Below are positions 43,419 to 52,476 of a DNA stretch of 64,000 nucleotides, piece by piece (the stretch's first letter is position 1; every line of letters starts with the position of its first letter). Made by a program: the position numbers and the translations under genes. This DNA is from Oscillospiraceae bacterium. GTDB taxonomy: Bacteria > Bacillota > Clostridia > Oscillospirales > Oscillospiraceae. The notes under the pieces are model-generated. The model had not been told where the DNA came from. It worked only from the letters and a program-made list of their open reading frames with translations, and did not search any database. The stretch lies in contig JAFSEW010000066.1 of NCBI GenBank assembly GCA_017435525.1, forward strand, positions 20,888 to 84,887, written 5' to 3'.

Positions 43419-43447
43419 TTGCAAATAATGGGAAAATAGGCTATAAT
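43419..43447 (+). promoter_or_regulatory. Promoter of queA-tgt
   Basis: TTGCAA (43419-43424), 17 nt, TATAAT (43442-43447). Confidence 0.68.
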
Positions 43448-43479
43448 AATGAGGCTTTTATATAATGGAGGGGTCTGTA

Positions 43480-44502
43480 GTGAGAACACAGGACTTTTAT
43501 TACGATCTGCCGGAAGAGCTGATCGCACAAACACCGCTGCAGCAGCGGGATACATCCAGACTACTTGCGCTGAATAAGGTGACGGGAGAACTGGAGCACC
43601 GGCACTTTTATGATATTCTGGACTATCTTCAGCCGGGTGACTGCCTGGTGATGAACAATTCCAGAGTGCTGCCCGCCAGACTTTTGGGACATCGCCCCAC
43701 AGGTGGTGCTGTGGAAGTTCTGCTTCTGCGGGATCTTGGGAATAAAAAATGGGAGTGTCTCTGCAAGCCTGGCAGAAAGATGCAGGTAGGACACGAAGTG
43801 CTGTTTGGTGATGGCGAACTGTCCGCAGTGGTTACCGAGGTGAAGGAAGACGGTAACCGGGTAGTGGAATTCCGCTATGAGGGAATTTTCCTGGAAGTTT
43901 TGGAACGGTTGGGAAAGATGCCGCTGCCGCCCTATATTAAGGCTGAATTGGCCGATCAGGAGCGCTATCAGACGGTGTATTCCAAAGAGACAGGGTCTGC
44001 AGCAGCGCCCACAGCCGGACTGCATTTTACCAATGAGCTGCTAGAGAAAATCCGTGGAAAAGGTGTGCGCACAGCGTTTGTGACGCTGCATGTTGGTCTG
44101 GGCACCTTCCGTCCGGTGAAGGCAGAAAATATCCATGAGCACCACATGCACAGTGAGCTGTGCATGATCAGCCAGGAAACGGCAGAGATTCTGAATGAAA
44201 CCAAGAAGCAGGGTGGGCGCATTGTCTGCGTCGGTACCACCTCCTGCAGAACGCTGGAGTCCTTGGCCAAAGAAGACGGAACTTTTGAGGCGGGCTCCAA
44301 GTGGACTGAGATTTTTATTTATCCCGGTTACACATTCAAGGCTATGGATGCTCTGATTACCAATTTCCATTTGCCGGAAAGTACGCTGGTAATGCTGGTA
44401 TCTGCTTTTGCGGGAAGAGAGCATGTCCTGTCTGCCTATGAAACCGCAGTAAAGGAGCGTTATCGCTTCTTCTCCTTTGGCGATGCCATGTATATTGGTT
44501 GA
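43480..44502 (+). CDS. queA: S-adenosylmethionine:tRNA ribosyltransferase-isomerase
   Basis: QueA adds the epoxycyclopentane part of queuosine to preQ1-tRNA using SAM. About 340 residues with [25 protein letters not shown] at the N-terminus, [14 protein letters not shown] and a C-terminal [27 protein letters not shown] 43480 lies at good distance from GGAGGGG; ATG 43465 overlaps that site. tgt follows 17 bases later, and yajC after it, the common queA-tgt-yajC order. Confidence 0.95.
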   Translation: MRTQDFYYDLPEELIAQTPLQQRDTSRLLALNKVTGELEHRHFYDILDYLQPGDCLVMNNSRVLPARLLGHRPTGGAVEVLLLRDLGNKKWECLCKPGRKMQVGHEVLFGDGELSAVVTEVKEDGNRVVEFRYEGIFLEVLERLGKMPLPPYIKAELADQERYQTVYSKETGSAAAPTAGLHFTNELLEKIRGKGVRTAFVTLHVGLGTFRPVKAENIHEHHMHSELCMISQETAEILNETKKQGGRIVCVGTTSCRTLESLAKEDGTFEAGSKWTEIFIYPGYTFKAMDALITNFHLPESTLVMLVSAFAGREHVLSAYETAVKERYRFFSFGDAMYIG

Positions 44503-44519
44503 TGGGGGTATGATTCGCT

Positions 44520-45650
44520 ATGTTTGAAGTGTTGAAAACAGAAGGTGCTGCACGACGGGGCGAATTTACCTGCGCTCACGGTACGGTGCAGACACCGGTT
44601 TTTATGAATGTGGGCACCCAGGGTGCCATTAAGGGCGCGCTCAGTGCGAAAGATCTGAAAGAAATTGGCTGCCAGGTGGAACTGTCCAACACCTACCATT
44701 TGCATTTGCGGCCGGGTGACACTCTGGTAAAAGAGTGCGGTGGCCTGCATAAGTTTATGACCTGGGATGGCCCGATCCTGACGGACTCCGGTGGATTCCA
44801 GGTGTTCAGCCTGTCTTCTCTGCGGAAAATCAAGGAGGAAGGCGTATACTTCGCATCCCATATTGACGGACGCAAGATTTTTATGGGACCGGAAGAAAGT
44901 ATGCGGATCCAGTCAAACTTGGGCTCTGATATCTGCATGGCATTTGATGAGTGCATTGAAAACCCAGCCCCCAGGGATTATGTTCTGAAAAGTGTAGACA
45001 GAACCTATCGCTGGCTTGTGCGCTGCAAAGAGGAAAATGCCCGCCTGAATAGTCTGTCGGACACAGTGAATCCGCAGCAAATGCTCTGGGGCATCAACCA
45101 GGGCGGCACATATCCTGATATCCGCATTGATCATATGAAGCGTATCGCAGATCTGGATCTTCCCGGCTATGCCATTGGCGGCCTTGCGGTGGGAGAAACT
45201 GCCCAGGAAATGTATGATGTGATTGAGGCAGTGGAGCCTTATATGCCCCGAGAGAAAACCCGATATCTGATGGGTGTCGGTACGCCCACCAATATTATTG
45301 AAGCAGTTGCCCGGGGTGTTGACTTCTTTGATTGCGTAATGCCCGCAAGAAATGCCCGGCATGCCCGGCTCTTTACCTGGGAGGGTGCCATTAATCTGAA
45401 GAATGCAAAATATGCAAAGGATATGAATCCTATTGATTCTCAGTGTGACTGCCCGGTTTGCCGCAGATACAGCCGCGCGTATATTCGCCATCTGTTTGTT
45501 GCGGAGGAAATGCTTGCCATGCGTCTTTGCGTGATGCATAATCTGTATTTCTACAATAAGCTGATGGAAAGAATCCGCGATGCGCTGGATTGTGGTACTT
45601 TTGGCGAGTTCCGCAAGGAGTATTCTGAGAAATTGGCACGCAGAATCTAG
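44520..45650 (+). CDS. tgt: Queuine/preQ1 tRNA-ribosyltransferase
   Basis: tRNA-guanine transglycosylase of 376 residues that exchanges G34 for preQ1 in queuosine tRNAs. Catalytic pocket DSGGFQVFSL, DECIENPAP, GIDQ-type GGLAVGE and the C-terminal zinc site CDCPVCRRYSRAYIRHL are present. Same transcript as queA. Confidence 0.96.
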   Translation: MFEVLKTEGAARRGEFTCAHGTVQTPVFMNVGTQGAIKGALSAKDLKEIGCQVELSNTYHLHLRPGDTLVKECGGLHKFMTWDGPILTDSGGFQVFSLSSLRKIKEEGVYFASHIDGRKIFMGPEESMRIQSNLGSDICMAFDECIENPAPRDYVLKSVDRTYRWLVRCKEENARLNSLSDTVNPQQMLWGINQGGTYPDIRIDHMKRIADLDLPGYAIGGLAVGETAQEMYDVIEAVEPYMPREKTRYLMGVGTPTNIIEAVARGVDFFDCVMPARNARHARLFTWEGAINLKNAKYAKDMNPIDSQCDCPVCRRYSRAYIRHLFVAEEMLAMRLCVMHNLYFYNKLMERIRDALDCGTFGEFRKEYSEKLARRI

Positions 45651-45658
45651 AATTATAC

Positions 45659-45686
45659 TTGCTTTTTCCGGCAATGATGCTATAAT
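45659..45686 (+). promoter_or_regulatory. Promoter of yajC
   Basis: TTGCTT (45659-45664), 16 nt, TATAAT (45681-45686), immediately after the tgt stop; yajC can also be read from queA-tgt. Confidence 0.6.
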
Positions 45687-45719
45687 TATCAAGACACTAT
45701 AAACGAAGGAGCTATACCC

Positions 45720-46103
45720 ATGTTCAATTTTATGGAAGCTGCAGTGCCTGTGGGCGGCAGCCTGGCCAGCACCGTTATTATGCTGGCTTTGATGTTTGCT
45801 ATTTTCTATTTCATGCTGATTCGTCCCGAAAACAAGCGCAAGAAGGAAGCTGAGCAGATGCGCAGCTCCGTCAAGGTTGGCGATCATATCACTACCATTG
45901 GCGGTATTGTTGGCGTTGTTGTTAATGTAAAGGACGAGAAGTTTGTTATCGAGACCGGTGCAGATCAGGTTCGTATCGAACTGGCTAAGTGGGCGCTGTC
46001 CAGCAATGAAACTGCTGCGGAAGCTGCCAAGGCTGAGGCTAAGAAGGCTCAGGCTGCCAAGGCTAAGGAAAAGGCTGCCAAGAAGGCTGAGAAAAATCTG
46101 TAA
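45720..46103 (+). CDS. yajC: Preprotein translocase subunit YajC
   Basis: Accessory membrane protein of the Sec translocon (SecDF-YajC). One N-terminal membrane helix (about 14-38; ASTVIMLALMFAIFYFMLI), then the family core RPENKRKKEAEQMRSSVKVGDHITTIGGIVG. The C-terminal tail from residue 98 is a Lys/Ala/Glu repeat, unusually long and low complexity. secD/secF are not in the window. Confidence 0.93.
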   Translation: MFNFMEAAVPVGGSLASTVIMLALMFAIFYFMLIRPENKRKKEAEQMRSSVKVGDHITTIGGIVGVVVNVKDEKFVIETGADQVRIELAKWALSSNETAAEAAKAEAKKAQAAKAKEKAAKKAEKNL

Positions 46104-46109
46104 TTTCAA

Positions 46110-46149
46110 TGAAAAGGGCTTCGGTTTTAGAACCGAAGCCCTTCATTTA
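46110..46149. terminator. Bidirectional terminator between yajC and the ThrE-like gene
   Basis: AAGGGCTTCGGTT / AACCGAAGCCCTT stem with TTAG loop (46114-46126, 46131-46143), flanked by GAAAA and TTTATTTT runs. Confidence 0.85.
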
Positions 46150-47376
46150 TTTTGTGTGGGATCGCTTCCATACAGTCCAGAGGCGGAAGACTGTGGATAC
46201 CATCAAAATACCAACAGCAATCGCACCAGCAATGGCAATGGTATGCATACCCTTTGTGGCAAAACCATCCATATCGGAGCGAATAATGTAATTCATGGTG
46301 TAGTAGATACTTGCACCGGGAATCAACGGGAAGATGGATACAACCAGATAGGAAATAGCGGGATATTTACGGATTCGCGCCATGATTTCAGCGTACAGCG
46401 CTGCGGCAACAGCGGCCCAGAAATAGCCTGCAATATCGTTGCCGCACAGGTGCAATGTCAGGCTGTATACGGCCCAGGCAATCACACCGCCAAGCACGCA
46501 AAGAAGGCTGCCGGGACCATGTATATTGAAGAAAATGGCAAAACCAAAACATCCAATGGCACATGCCAGCAGCTGCACCGGGAGAATATAGTTTAGTGCA
46601 GACACATTCAGGGGCGATGTCCAAAGAAGGGAAACCAGATTAAAAGAGGCTGCGGTGCCAAGCGCAATCGCTGCAGCGATCAGGAATACCTGCACAATGC
46701 GGTTTGTGCCGGAATTTGTGTCGCCGTAGATAATGTCACGCATGGCGTTTGTAAACAGCAAACCGGGAACCAGCAGCATCAAACTACCGATGGTAATGGT
46801 ATCGGCATTGTCTGCGATACCCCAAACTGCAAGGCAGTAGGCCAGCAGAGACATGAAAAACGATTCTATTATGGTTCTGAAGAAAAGGTTTGCCTTGAGC
46901 CGGTTCATAACCAGGTCAATAGCGCCAACAAGAATGCCACATACGCCTGCCCAAAGACTGTCTAAAACAGTTGATCCAAAGAATATGGCAAAACCGCAGG
47001 AACCAAGAAAATTTCCCAGTAGATATATTGGCAATGCATATTGGCGTCTGCTTGCATCGGCATCCAGTAACCATTGGCGTGCTTCCTGGGGATTCGGTTT
47101 CAGCGCACAGATCTTGCGGCTCAAATTACTGTAGCGCTCCACACTGTCCAAATCGTTGCCGTGATGACCGATACGCCGCATACGCGTCATAGGCTGTCCG
47201 TCTGCTGTCTTGATACTTACAGTCATGCAATTGGGAATTACAAAGGCTTCCGCTTCAATGCCATAGGACTTTATGACCATAGTGACGCTTTCTTCCACGC
47301 GGAAGGTTTCTGCGCCGCTCATGGCCAGCCTATATCCAAGATCCGTAGCCAACTCCAATAAAATGTTATAGTCCAT
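46147..47376 (-). CDS. ThrE-type threonine/serine exporter family protein
   Basis: A 409-residue two-domain member of the YjjP/YjjB (ThrE) group. The N-terminal YjjP part has LATDLGYRLAMSGAETFRVEESV and the conserved soluble portion VIPNCMTVSI; five helices follow, then the YjjB part from about residue 255 with five more. Whole-length fusion of the two halves, as in Corynebacterium ThrE. Substrate inferred only. Confidence 0.88.
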   Translation of the reverse strand: MDYNILLELATDLGYRLAMSGAETFRVEESVTMVIKSYGIEAEAFVIPNCMTVSIKTADGQPMTRMRRIGHHGNDLDSVERYSNLSRKICALKPNPQEARQWLLDADASRRQYALPIYLLGNFLGSCGFAIFFGSTVLDSLWAGVCGILVGAIDLVMNRLKANLFFRTIIESFFMSLLAYCLAVWGIADNADTITIGSLMLLVPGLLFTNAMRDIIYGDTNSGTNRIVQVFLIAAAIALGTAASFNLVSLLWTSPLNVSALNYILPVQLLACAIGCFGFAIFFNIHGPGSLLCVLGGVIAWAVYSLTLHLCGNDIAGYFWAAVAAALYAEIMARIRKYPAISYLVVSIFPLIPGASIYYTMNYIIRSDMDGFATKGMHTIAIAGAIAVGILMVSTVFRLWTVWKRSHTK

Positions 47377-47437
47377 GTTAGACTCCTATTTTGCTTATGA
47401 TAGAGCAATTATAGCATAGGTTCAGCGAAATACAAGG

Positions 47438-47471
47438 AAAAAGTACCTCCGAAGAAATTCTTCGGAGGTAC
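47438..47471 (-). terminator. Terminator of the HxlR-DegV unit
   Basis: Fourteen-bp stem GTACCTCCGAAGAA / TTCTTCGGAGGTAC (47443-47471) followed on the minus strand by TTTTTCC. Confidence 0.85.
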
Positions 47472-47475
47472 ACCG

Positions 47476-48318
47476 TTATTTACGGACAAACAAAACACCA
47501 AGGGTGCCGGGGCCACAGTGACAGGACACAGTGCAGCCTGCAGTGCCTTCAATCATTTCGCTGAAATGACCATGGGCGGAAATTGCATCCTTAACAGCAT
47601 CCAGACACACATCGGAAACAGGGGTATAGGTCAGGAACAGCAGATCTCTAACCAAATCATCCCGGTCAGCCAGACGATCCTTTACATAGTTGGACAGGCA
47701 CTTGGCATAGTTGCCGCGGTATTTCTTTACAACGCCCATCTTGCCGCCCTTTACTTCAATGCAGGGCTTCAGATTCAGCAGGTTGGCACCCAGTGCAGCT
47801 GCGGCGGAACAACGGCCACCCTTTACCATATAGTCCAGGCGGTCCAGCAGGAAGCTGGCTTCCACCTTTTCGGTAAAGGCATCCAATTTTTCTTTGATCA
47901 GATCAAGATCTTCACATGCTTCACGCAGGCGGCAGGCTTCCATTACCACCAGACCCTGACCGGTGGAAAGGTTTTGAGAGTCAATAACCCGAACATTGGG
48001 AAAATCTTCTGCGGCCAGACAAGCGTTCTGGTAGCTGGAAGAGAAACCGGAGCCAAGGCTGATGTGGATGATGCCGTCATACTGTGCGGTATGTTCCTGG
48101 AACAGTTGCTGGTAATCGCCGATATTGCCAGCGGCGGTAGAACACAATGCGCCACCGGCTGCCACATGTGAAAAAATATCTGTGGGTGTGATTGTTACAT
48201 TATCCAGGTAATTCACACCGTCTTTAATAACGGTCAGCGGCATTAAGGAAATATCAAATTTTTCGATTTGTGCCTGGGGCAGATCACAGGTGCTGTCAGC
48301 AGTAATTTTGATTCTCAT
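47476..48318 (-). CDS. DegV family fatty-acid-binding protein
   Basis: A 280-residue DegV protein, which binds a fatty acid and, as FakB, can present it to the fatty-acid kinase FakA. Typical N-terminus IKITADSTCDLPQAQIEKFDI...VIKDGVNYLD, then HISLGSGFSSSYQNA and VRVIDSQNLSTGQGLVV. It lies 14 bases after the HxlR gene, so the pair is likely one operon; no fakA is visible. Confidence 0.92.
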   Translation of the reverse strand: MRIKITADSTCDLPQAQIEKFDISLMPLTVIKDGVNYLDNVTITPTDIFSHVAAGGALCSTAAGNIGDYQQLFQEHTAQYDGIIHISLGSGFSSSYQNACLAAEDFPNVRVIDSQNLSTGQGLVVMEACRLREACEDLDLIKEKLDAFTEKVEASFLLDRLDYMVKGGRCSAAAALGANLLNLKPCIEVKGGKMGVVKKYRGNYAKCLSNYVKDRLADRDDLVRDLLFLTYTPVSDVCLDAVKDAISAHGHFSEMIEGTAGCTVSCHCGPGTLGVLFVRK

Positions 48319-48332
48319 AGTGACTCCTTTGA

Positions 48333-48710
48333 CTAAATTTTCATTTCATTCTTCTGGCCCAGCGGGTCCTGCCCCATCATAAAGCAGTTCGCATCCAGAT
48401 TCTTAGATTTCAAATAGCTTGCGCCCCAGTCCCGCATAGCAACCAGGATGGGGAGAAGACTCCGCCCCAATTCTGTGAGAGAATACTCGACTTTTGGGGG
48501 GATAATGGGGAATACTTCTCTGTGAATCAGGTCATGTGCCTCCAATTCCCGCAGCTGCTGGGTAAGCATCTTTGCGGTTGCGCCGGAAACACTTTTTTTC
48601 AGTTCTGAAAAACGCAAAGTCTTTTCAGACAGATGCCAGAGAATCAACGCTTTGTATTTGCCACCAATCAGTTCAATGGTGGATTCCACGGGACAATTAT
48701 TCGCTTCCAT
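48333..48710 (-). CDS. HxlR family transcriptional regulator
   Basis: A 125-residue winged-helix regulator: CPVESTIELIGGKYKALILWHL, RFSELKKSVSGATAKMLTQQLRELEAHDLIHREVFP, and VEYSLTELGRSLLPIL are the full HxlR pattern. An N-terminal Cys (NNCPVES) is conserved in redox- or aldehyde-sensing relatives. It is divergent from copA and followed by degV. Confidence 0.92.
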   Translation of the reverse strand: MEANNCPVESTIELIGGKYKALILWHLSEKTLRFSELKKSVSGATAKMLTQQLRELEAHDLIHREVFPIIPPKVEYSLTELGRSLLPILVAMRDWGASYLKSKNLDANCFMMGQDPLGQKNEMKI

Positions 48711-48788
48711 ATTACATCTCCATGGTTTCCAAAAGGATAGTATGGCACAAAATAGTGCGTACTTGCATATGTAGAATCTTGCTGTAGA

Positions 48789-48817
48789 ATGATATCATAA
48801 GAGATTATTTCTGTCAA
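48789..48817 (-). promoter_or_regulatory. Promoter of the HxlR-DegV operon
   Basis: Minus-strand TTGACA (48812-48817), 17 nt, TATCAT (48789-48794). A near-palindrome ATAAGA...TCTTAT (48797-48829) surrounds the -35 and is a candidate operator. Confidence 0.65.
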
Positions 48818-48831
48818 TAAGAATCTTATCA

Positions 48832-48859
48832 TTGCATTTTCTTCAAAAACATGGATAAT
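48832..48859 (+). promoter_or_regulatory. Candidate promoter of copA
   Basis: TTGCAT (48832-48837), 16 nt, GATAAT (48854-48859). No CopY/CsoR operator (TACANNTGTA) was recognised in this interval. Confidence 0.5.
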
Positions 48860-48876
48860 AATAGAAGGTGAGTATT

Positions 48877-51354
48877 ATGAAACTGAAATTTGATGTGCGT
48901 GGTATGACATGCGCTGCATGCTCTGCCAGAGTGGAAAAGGCTGCTGCGGGTGTACCCGGTGTACGGAAAGCAGAGGTAAACCTTTTGCGCGGTTCCCTGC
49001 AGGTGGAGGCAGAAACAGAACAGGTGACCCAGCAGATTATACAGCAGATACAGTCAGCAGGATATGAGGCATCCCTGCAGGGTAAAAAGACTCCGGAACC
49101 CAACGCAGATACTGGGCTTGCCGGGATGAAAAAACGCATTTACGGTTCTGCAATCTGTTTAATCGTATTGATGTATTTTACCATGGGTCACATGATTGGG
49201 CTTCCGCTGCCCGGCTGGTATTGCGGTACGGAGAATGCCGTGGTTGCTGCTTTGCTGCAGCTGACACTTACACTGCCAGTGGTATATCTGAACCGTGCTT
49301 ACTACGAGAAGGGACTAAAAGCCCTGTGGCACCGCAGTCCCAATATGGATTCGCTGATTGCAGTTGGATCTCTGGCCGCATTGATTTACGGCATTGCGGC
49401 ATTGTACCGAATGGCCTGGGCGATCGGCCATAATCAAACAGAGGTGTTGGCGCATTACAGCGCAAATCTGTACTTTGAATCCGCAGCGATGATTCTGACG
49501 CTGATCACTGTCGGCAAATTCCTGGAAACCCGCGCCAAAGGTAAGACGGGTGATGCAGTTAAGGCCTTGATGGATTTAAGCCCTAAAAAGGCGGTTGTCC
49601 GCAAGGATGGCACTGAGTATGAGGTAGCCATCGAAGATGTGCAGGTAGGGGACATTCTGGTTGTGCGTTCCGGAGGAAAGATTCCGGTTGATGGTGTCAT
49701 TACAGAAGGCCGCTGTGCTATCGACCAGAGTGCACTAACCGGTGAGAGTGTTCCTGTAGACAAGGGACCCGGCGATAAGGTTTCTGCCGGAACCATCAAT
49801 GCGGAAGGCTATTTTACTTTCCGGGCTGTTAAGGTGGGCGAAGATACCACACTGGCACAAGTGATCCGCATGGTGGAAGAGGCCGGCGGCTCCAAAGCGC
49901 CTATCGCCAGACTTGCGGATAAAATCGCCGGCATTTTTGTGCCTGTAGTTATGACCATTGCTCTGATCACATTCGCTGTATGGATGTTGGCGGGACAAAC
50001 TCTGGAGTTTGCCCTGTCAGCCGGAATCTCTGTTCTTGTGATCTCCTGCCCCTGCGCACTGGGATTGGCTACACCCGTTGCAATCATGGTCGGTACCGGC
50101 CGTGGCGCAGGTTTGGGTGTTCTCTTTAAAAATGCGGAGGCGCTGGAAAATTTACATAGGATTGACACGGTCGTTCTGGATAAGACCGGAACCCTGACAA
50201 CCGGAAAGCCTGCTGTTACATCCATCCTTCCCGGTGCTTGCAGCGAAGAACAACTGCTGGACATTGCCGGAGCGTTGGAAGCAAAATCTGAGCATCCTTT
50301 TGCGGCTGCCATTATGAAAAAGTGCGAAGGCCGCAGTTTGCCTGAAGCAGAAGATTTTGAAACGCTGCCGGGCAGAGGTGTAGCGGCTATCGTAAACGGC
50401 AAGCGTTGCTACGGCGGTAATGGTAAACTGATGGAGGAATTGGCAATTGCCGTGCCGGACTATCAGCAGCTGAAAGACAGGGGTGAAACACCGCTGTACT
50501 TCGCATCGGAAGGCCAATTCCTGGGTGCCATTGCAGCTGCGGATGTTTTAAAGGAAGATTCCGCCAGGGCAGTGAACGCTATGCAGGCGCTGGGGCTGGA
50601 TGTGGTAATGCTTACGGGAGATAATAGCGCAACTGCCAATGCCATTGCCGGAAAAGCTGGCATTCATCATGTAATTGCTGATGTCTTACCCGGAGACAAG
50701 GCCGGCGTGGTACAAAAACTCCGAAGCGACGGGCACAGTGTGCTGATGGTAGGCGACGGAATCAACGATGCCCCGGCATTGGTCAGCGCGGATGTCGGCA
50801 TGGCAATCGGCGCGGGAACGGATATTGCCATGGAATCTGCGGATATCGTTCTGATGAAGAATTCGCTCACAGCCGTCGGTGACGCTGTGGAACTCAGCCG
50901 TGCGACAATCAGGAATATCCGGCAGAATCTATTCTGGGCATTCTTCTATAATACCCTGGGTATTCCGGTTGCAGCCGGTGTGCTGTATCCTGCTTTCGGT
51001 TTGCTGCTGAGCCCCATGTTGGGTGCTGCGGCTATGAGCATGAGCAGCGTGTTTGTGGTTACCAATGCGCTGCGTTTAAGAAGCTTTAGACCCCGGAAAA
51101 CAGAAACAACGGTATCTGATGAACCGATTCATGAAATTATTGAGGAGGAAACTGTAATGGAAACTGTAATTAAAGTAGAAGGTATGATGTGCACCCACTG
51201 CAAGGCCCGTGTAGAGAGTGTCTGTAAGGCCGTAGACGGTGCTCTGGATGCTGTAGTGGATCTGCAGGCCAAACAGGTTACGGTCACCGGAACGGCATCC
51301 GTGGAAGCACTGAAGCAGGCGATTGTTGCAGCGGGTTACGAAATTATTGGGTAA
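48877..51354 (+). CDS. copA: Copper-translocating P1B-type ATPase with C-terminal CopZ-like domain
   Basis: Copper exporter of 825 residues. N-terminal HMA domain with GMTCAAC (Cys12/Cys15), transmembrane CPC motif in ISCPCALGLATP, phosphorylation site DKTGTLTTG, HP motif (SEHPFAAAI), TGDN and GDGINDAPAL. After the last membrane pair an extra linker with EEE leads to a second HMA domain (GMMCTHCKARVES, residues 761-825), which is the same size as the free chaperone CopZ. ATG 48877 has GAAGGTGAG upstream. A good ribosome-binding site sits inside the gene (see the nested entry). Confidence 0.94.
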   Translation: MKLKFDVRGMTCAACSARVEKAAAGVPGVRKAEVNLLRGSLQVEAETEQVTQQIIQQIQSAGYEASLQGKKTPEPNADTGLAGMKKRIYGSAICLIVLMYFTMGHMIGLPLPGWYCGTENAVVAALLQLTLTLPVVYLNRAYYEKGLKALWHRSPNMDSLIAVGSLAALIYGIAALYRMAWAIGHNQTEVLAHYSANLYFESAAMILTLITVGKFLETRAKGKTGDAVKALMDLSPKKAVVRKDGTEYEVAIEDVQVGDILVVRSGGKIPVDGVITEGRCAIDQSALTGESVPVDKGPGDKVSAGTINAEGYFTFRAVKVGEDTTLAQVIRMVEEAGGSKAPIARLADKIAGIFVPVVMTIALITFAVWMLAGQTLEFALSAGISVLVISCPCALGLATPVAIMVGTGRGAGLGVLFKNAEALENLHRIDTVVLDKTGTLTTGKPAVTSILPGACSEEQLLDIAGALEAKSEHPFAAAIMKKCEGRSLPEAEDFETLPGRGVAAIVNGKRCYGGNGKLMEELAIAVPDYQQLKDRGETPLYFASEGQFLGAIAAADVLKEDSARAVNAMQALGLDVVMLTGDNSATANAIAGKAGIHHVIADVLPGDKAGVVQKLRSDGHSVLMVGDGINDAPALVSADVGMAIGAGTDIAMESADIVLMKNSLTAVGDAVELSRATIRNIRQNLFWAFFYNTLGIPVAAGVLYPAFGLLLSPMLGAAAMSMSSVFVVTNALRLRSFRPRKTETTVSDEPIHEIIEEETVMETVIKVEGMMCTHCKARVESVCKAVDGALDAVVDLQAKQVTVTGTASVEALKQAIVAAGYEIIG
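51157..51354 (+). CDS. copZ: Nested CopZ-like copper chaperone from internal start in copA
   Basis: An in-frame ATG at 51157 is preceded eight bases upstream by GAGGAGG, coding for the Glu-rich linker. Translation from it gives a 65-residue HMA protein (METVIKVEGMMCTHC...) of exactly CopZ length with the CTHC copper site. In E. coli the CopZ-like product is made from copA by programmed frameshifting; here the internal initiation signal would do the same job, or may simply be the relic of a copA-copZ fusion. Proposal only: no protein evidence. Confidence 0.55.
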   Translation: METVIKVEGMMCTHCKARVESVCKAVDGALDAVVDLQAKQVTVTGTASVEALKQAIVAAGYEIIG

Positions 51355-51360
51355 GCGCCT

Positions 51361-52284
51361 ATGCGGACGGACATTTATTATGAATCCTGCGGTGTTGGCA
51401 ATATCCGGGCAGGTATTTGGGCACCACCCGGTGAACCGGTTGCGGTTGTGCAGATTCTCCACGGGATTGCAGAGCATATCGAAAGGTATGAACAGTTTGC
51501 GCGTTATCTGAATCAGCAGGGGATTTTAGTGGTTGCCGCGGATCACATGGGCCATGGCAAATCTATCGGCTCTGACGGTATTCAGGGATATTTCCATGGC
51601 GGCTGGTTCTCTGCAGCTGAAGATGCCTACACTTTGCTGAATACTACCCGAATAAAATATCCCAGTATTCCGTATGTTCTGTTTGGCCATTCCATGGGCT
51701 CCTTTCTGGCGAGAACCATTCTGGCAAAGCATCCTGAAAGCGGCATTGCAGGTGCTGTGATTTGCGGAACCGGTTGGCAGAATCATGCGGTTTTGCAGGC
51801 TGGTATTCTGATGTGCAACCGGACTTGCAAAAAGTACGGTGAGCAGAATCCGAGCCCTGTGCTGCAAAAACTGATGTTTGGCAGCTATAACAAAAAGGTT
51901 GAGCATGTACGCACAGACAATGACTGGCTGACCAGGGATAATCGTGTGGTGGATGCATACAATGATGACCCCCTTTGCGGTTTTACTGCAACAGCTGGTT
52001 TGTACCGGGACATGCTTACGGGTATTCGCTTTATTCAGAAAGAACAGTCTCTGAATGCCATGGACAAGACGCTTCCGGTGCTGTTTGTTGCAGGTGCGGA
52101 TGACCCTGTGGGCGGCTACGGTGCAGGGGTATTGAAAACTGCTAAAAAGTTTGAATCGGCAGGTATGCAAGATGTTTCTTGCAAACTGTACGCTTTGGAT
52201 CGCCATGAAATCCTGAATGAGATCAATAAGGCGGAGGTTTTTGAAGACATTTATCAGTGGATTCAGAAGAAGATATTAAAATGA
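51361..52284 (+). CDS. Alpha/beta hydrolase, monoacylglycerol-lipase-like (serine aminopeptidase S33 type)
   Basis: A 307-residue serine hydrolase. Nucleophile elbow GHSMG (FGHSMGSFLARTI), HGIAEHIERYEQFARYLNQQG with the oxyanion His-Gly, catalytic Asp in GADDPVGGYGAG and a late His (DRHEILNE). HG-x-AEH is typical of monoacylglycerol lipase/lysophospholipase. Six bases after copA; probably a separate role, since no copper link is known. Confidence 0.87.
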   Translation: MRTDIYYESCGVGNIRAGIWAPPGEPVAVVQILHGIAEHIERYEQFARYLNQQGILVVAADHMGHGKSIGSDGIQGYFHGGWFSAAEDAYTLLNTTRIKYPSIPYVLFGHSMGSFLARTILAKHPESGIAGAVICGTGWQNHAVLQAGILMCNRTCKKYGEQNPSPVLQKLMFGSYNKKVEHVRTDNDWLTRDNRVVDAYNDDPLCGFTATAGLYRDMLTGIRFIQKEQSLNAMDKTLPVLFVAGADDPVGGYGAGVLKTAKKFESAGMQDVSCKLYALDRHEILNEINKAEVFEDIYQWIQKKILK

Positions 52285-52347
52285 CCAAATTATTGGACTG
52301 AACATACGATACAATTGCATCACAAAACAAAGGAAAGGTTGATTGTG

Positions 52348-52476
52348 ATGTACTCTATTCTCTATGTTCGTGGCCATATTCAGGTGTTTGACAGCAACGG
52401 TAAATTCCTGTTCTCTGCAGACAGTGAGCGGGAAGCCAGAGAGGAACTGAGAGAATATGCGCAACCTGCGGCTTGA
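52348..52476 (+). CDS. Conserved small protein, 42 residues
   Basis: Begins MYSILYVRGHIQVFDSNGKF and ends ...EYAQPAA. AAAGG precedes the ATG and its 3' end overlaps the truA start by 20 bases, both signs of real translation. Similar short proteins with MYSILYVRGHIxVFD are, to my recollection, common in gut Oscillospiraceae. No function known. Too short for usual gene calls. Confidence 0.72.
   Translation: MYSILYVRGHIQVFDSNGKFLFSADSEREAREELREYAQPAA

Noticed and set aside
43370-43555. N-terminal extension of dapA
   Set aside because: DapA homologues start at MKKPFFSG; the extension crosses the queA promoter on the other strand.
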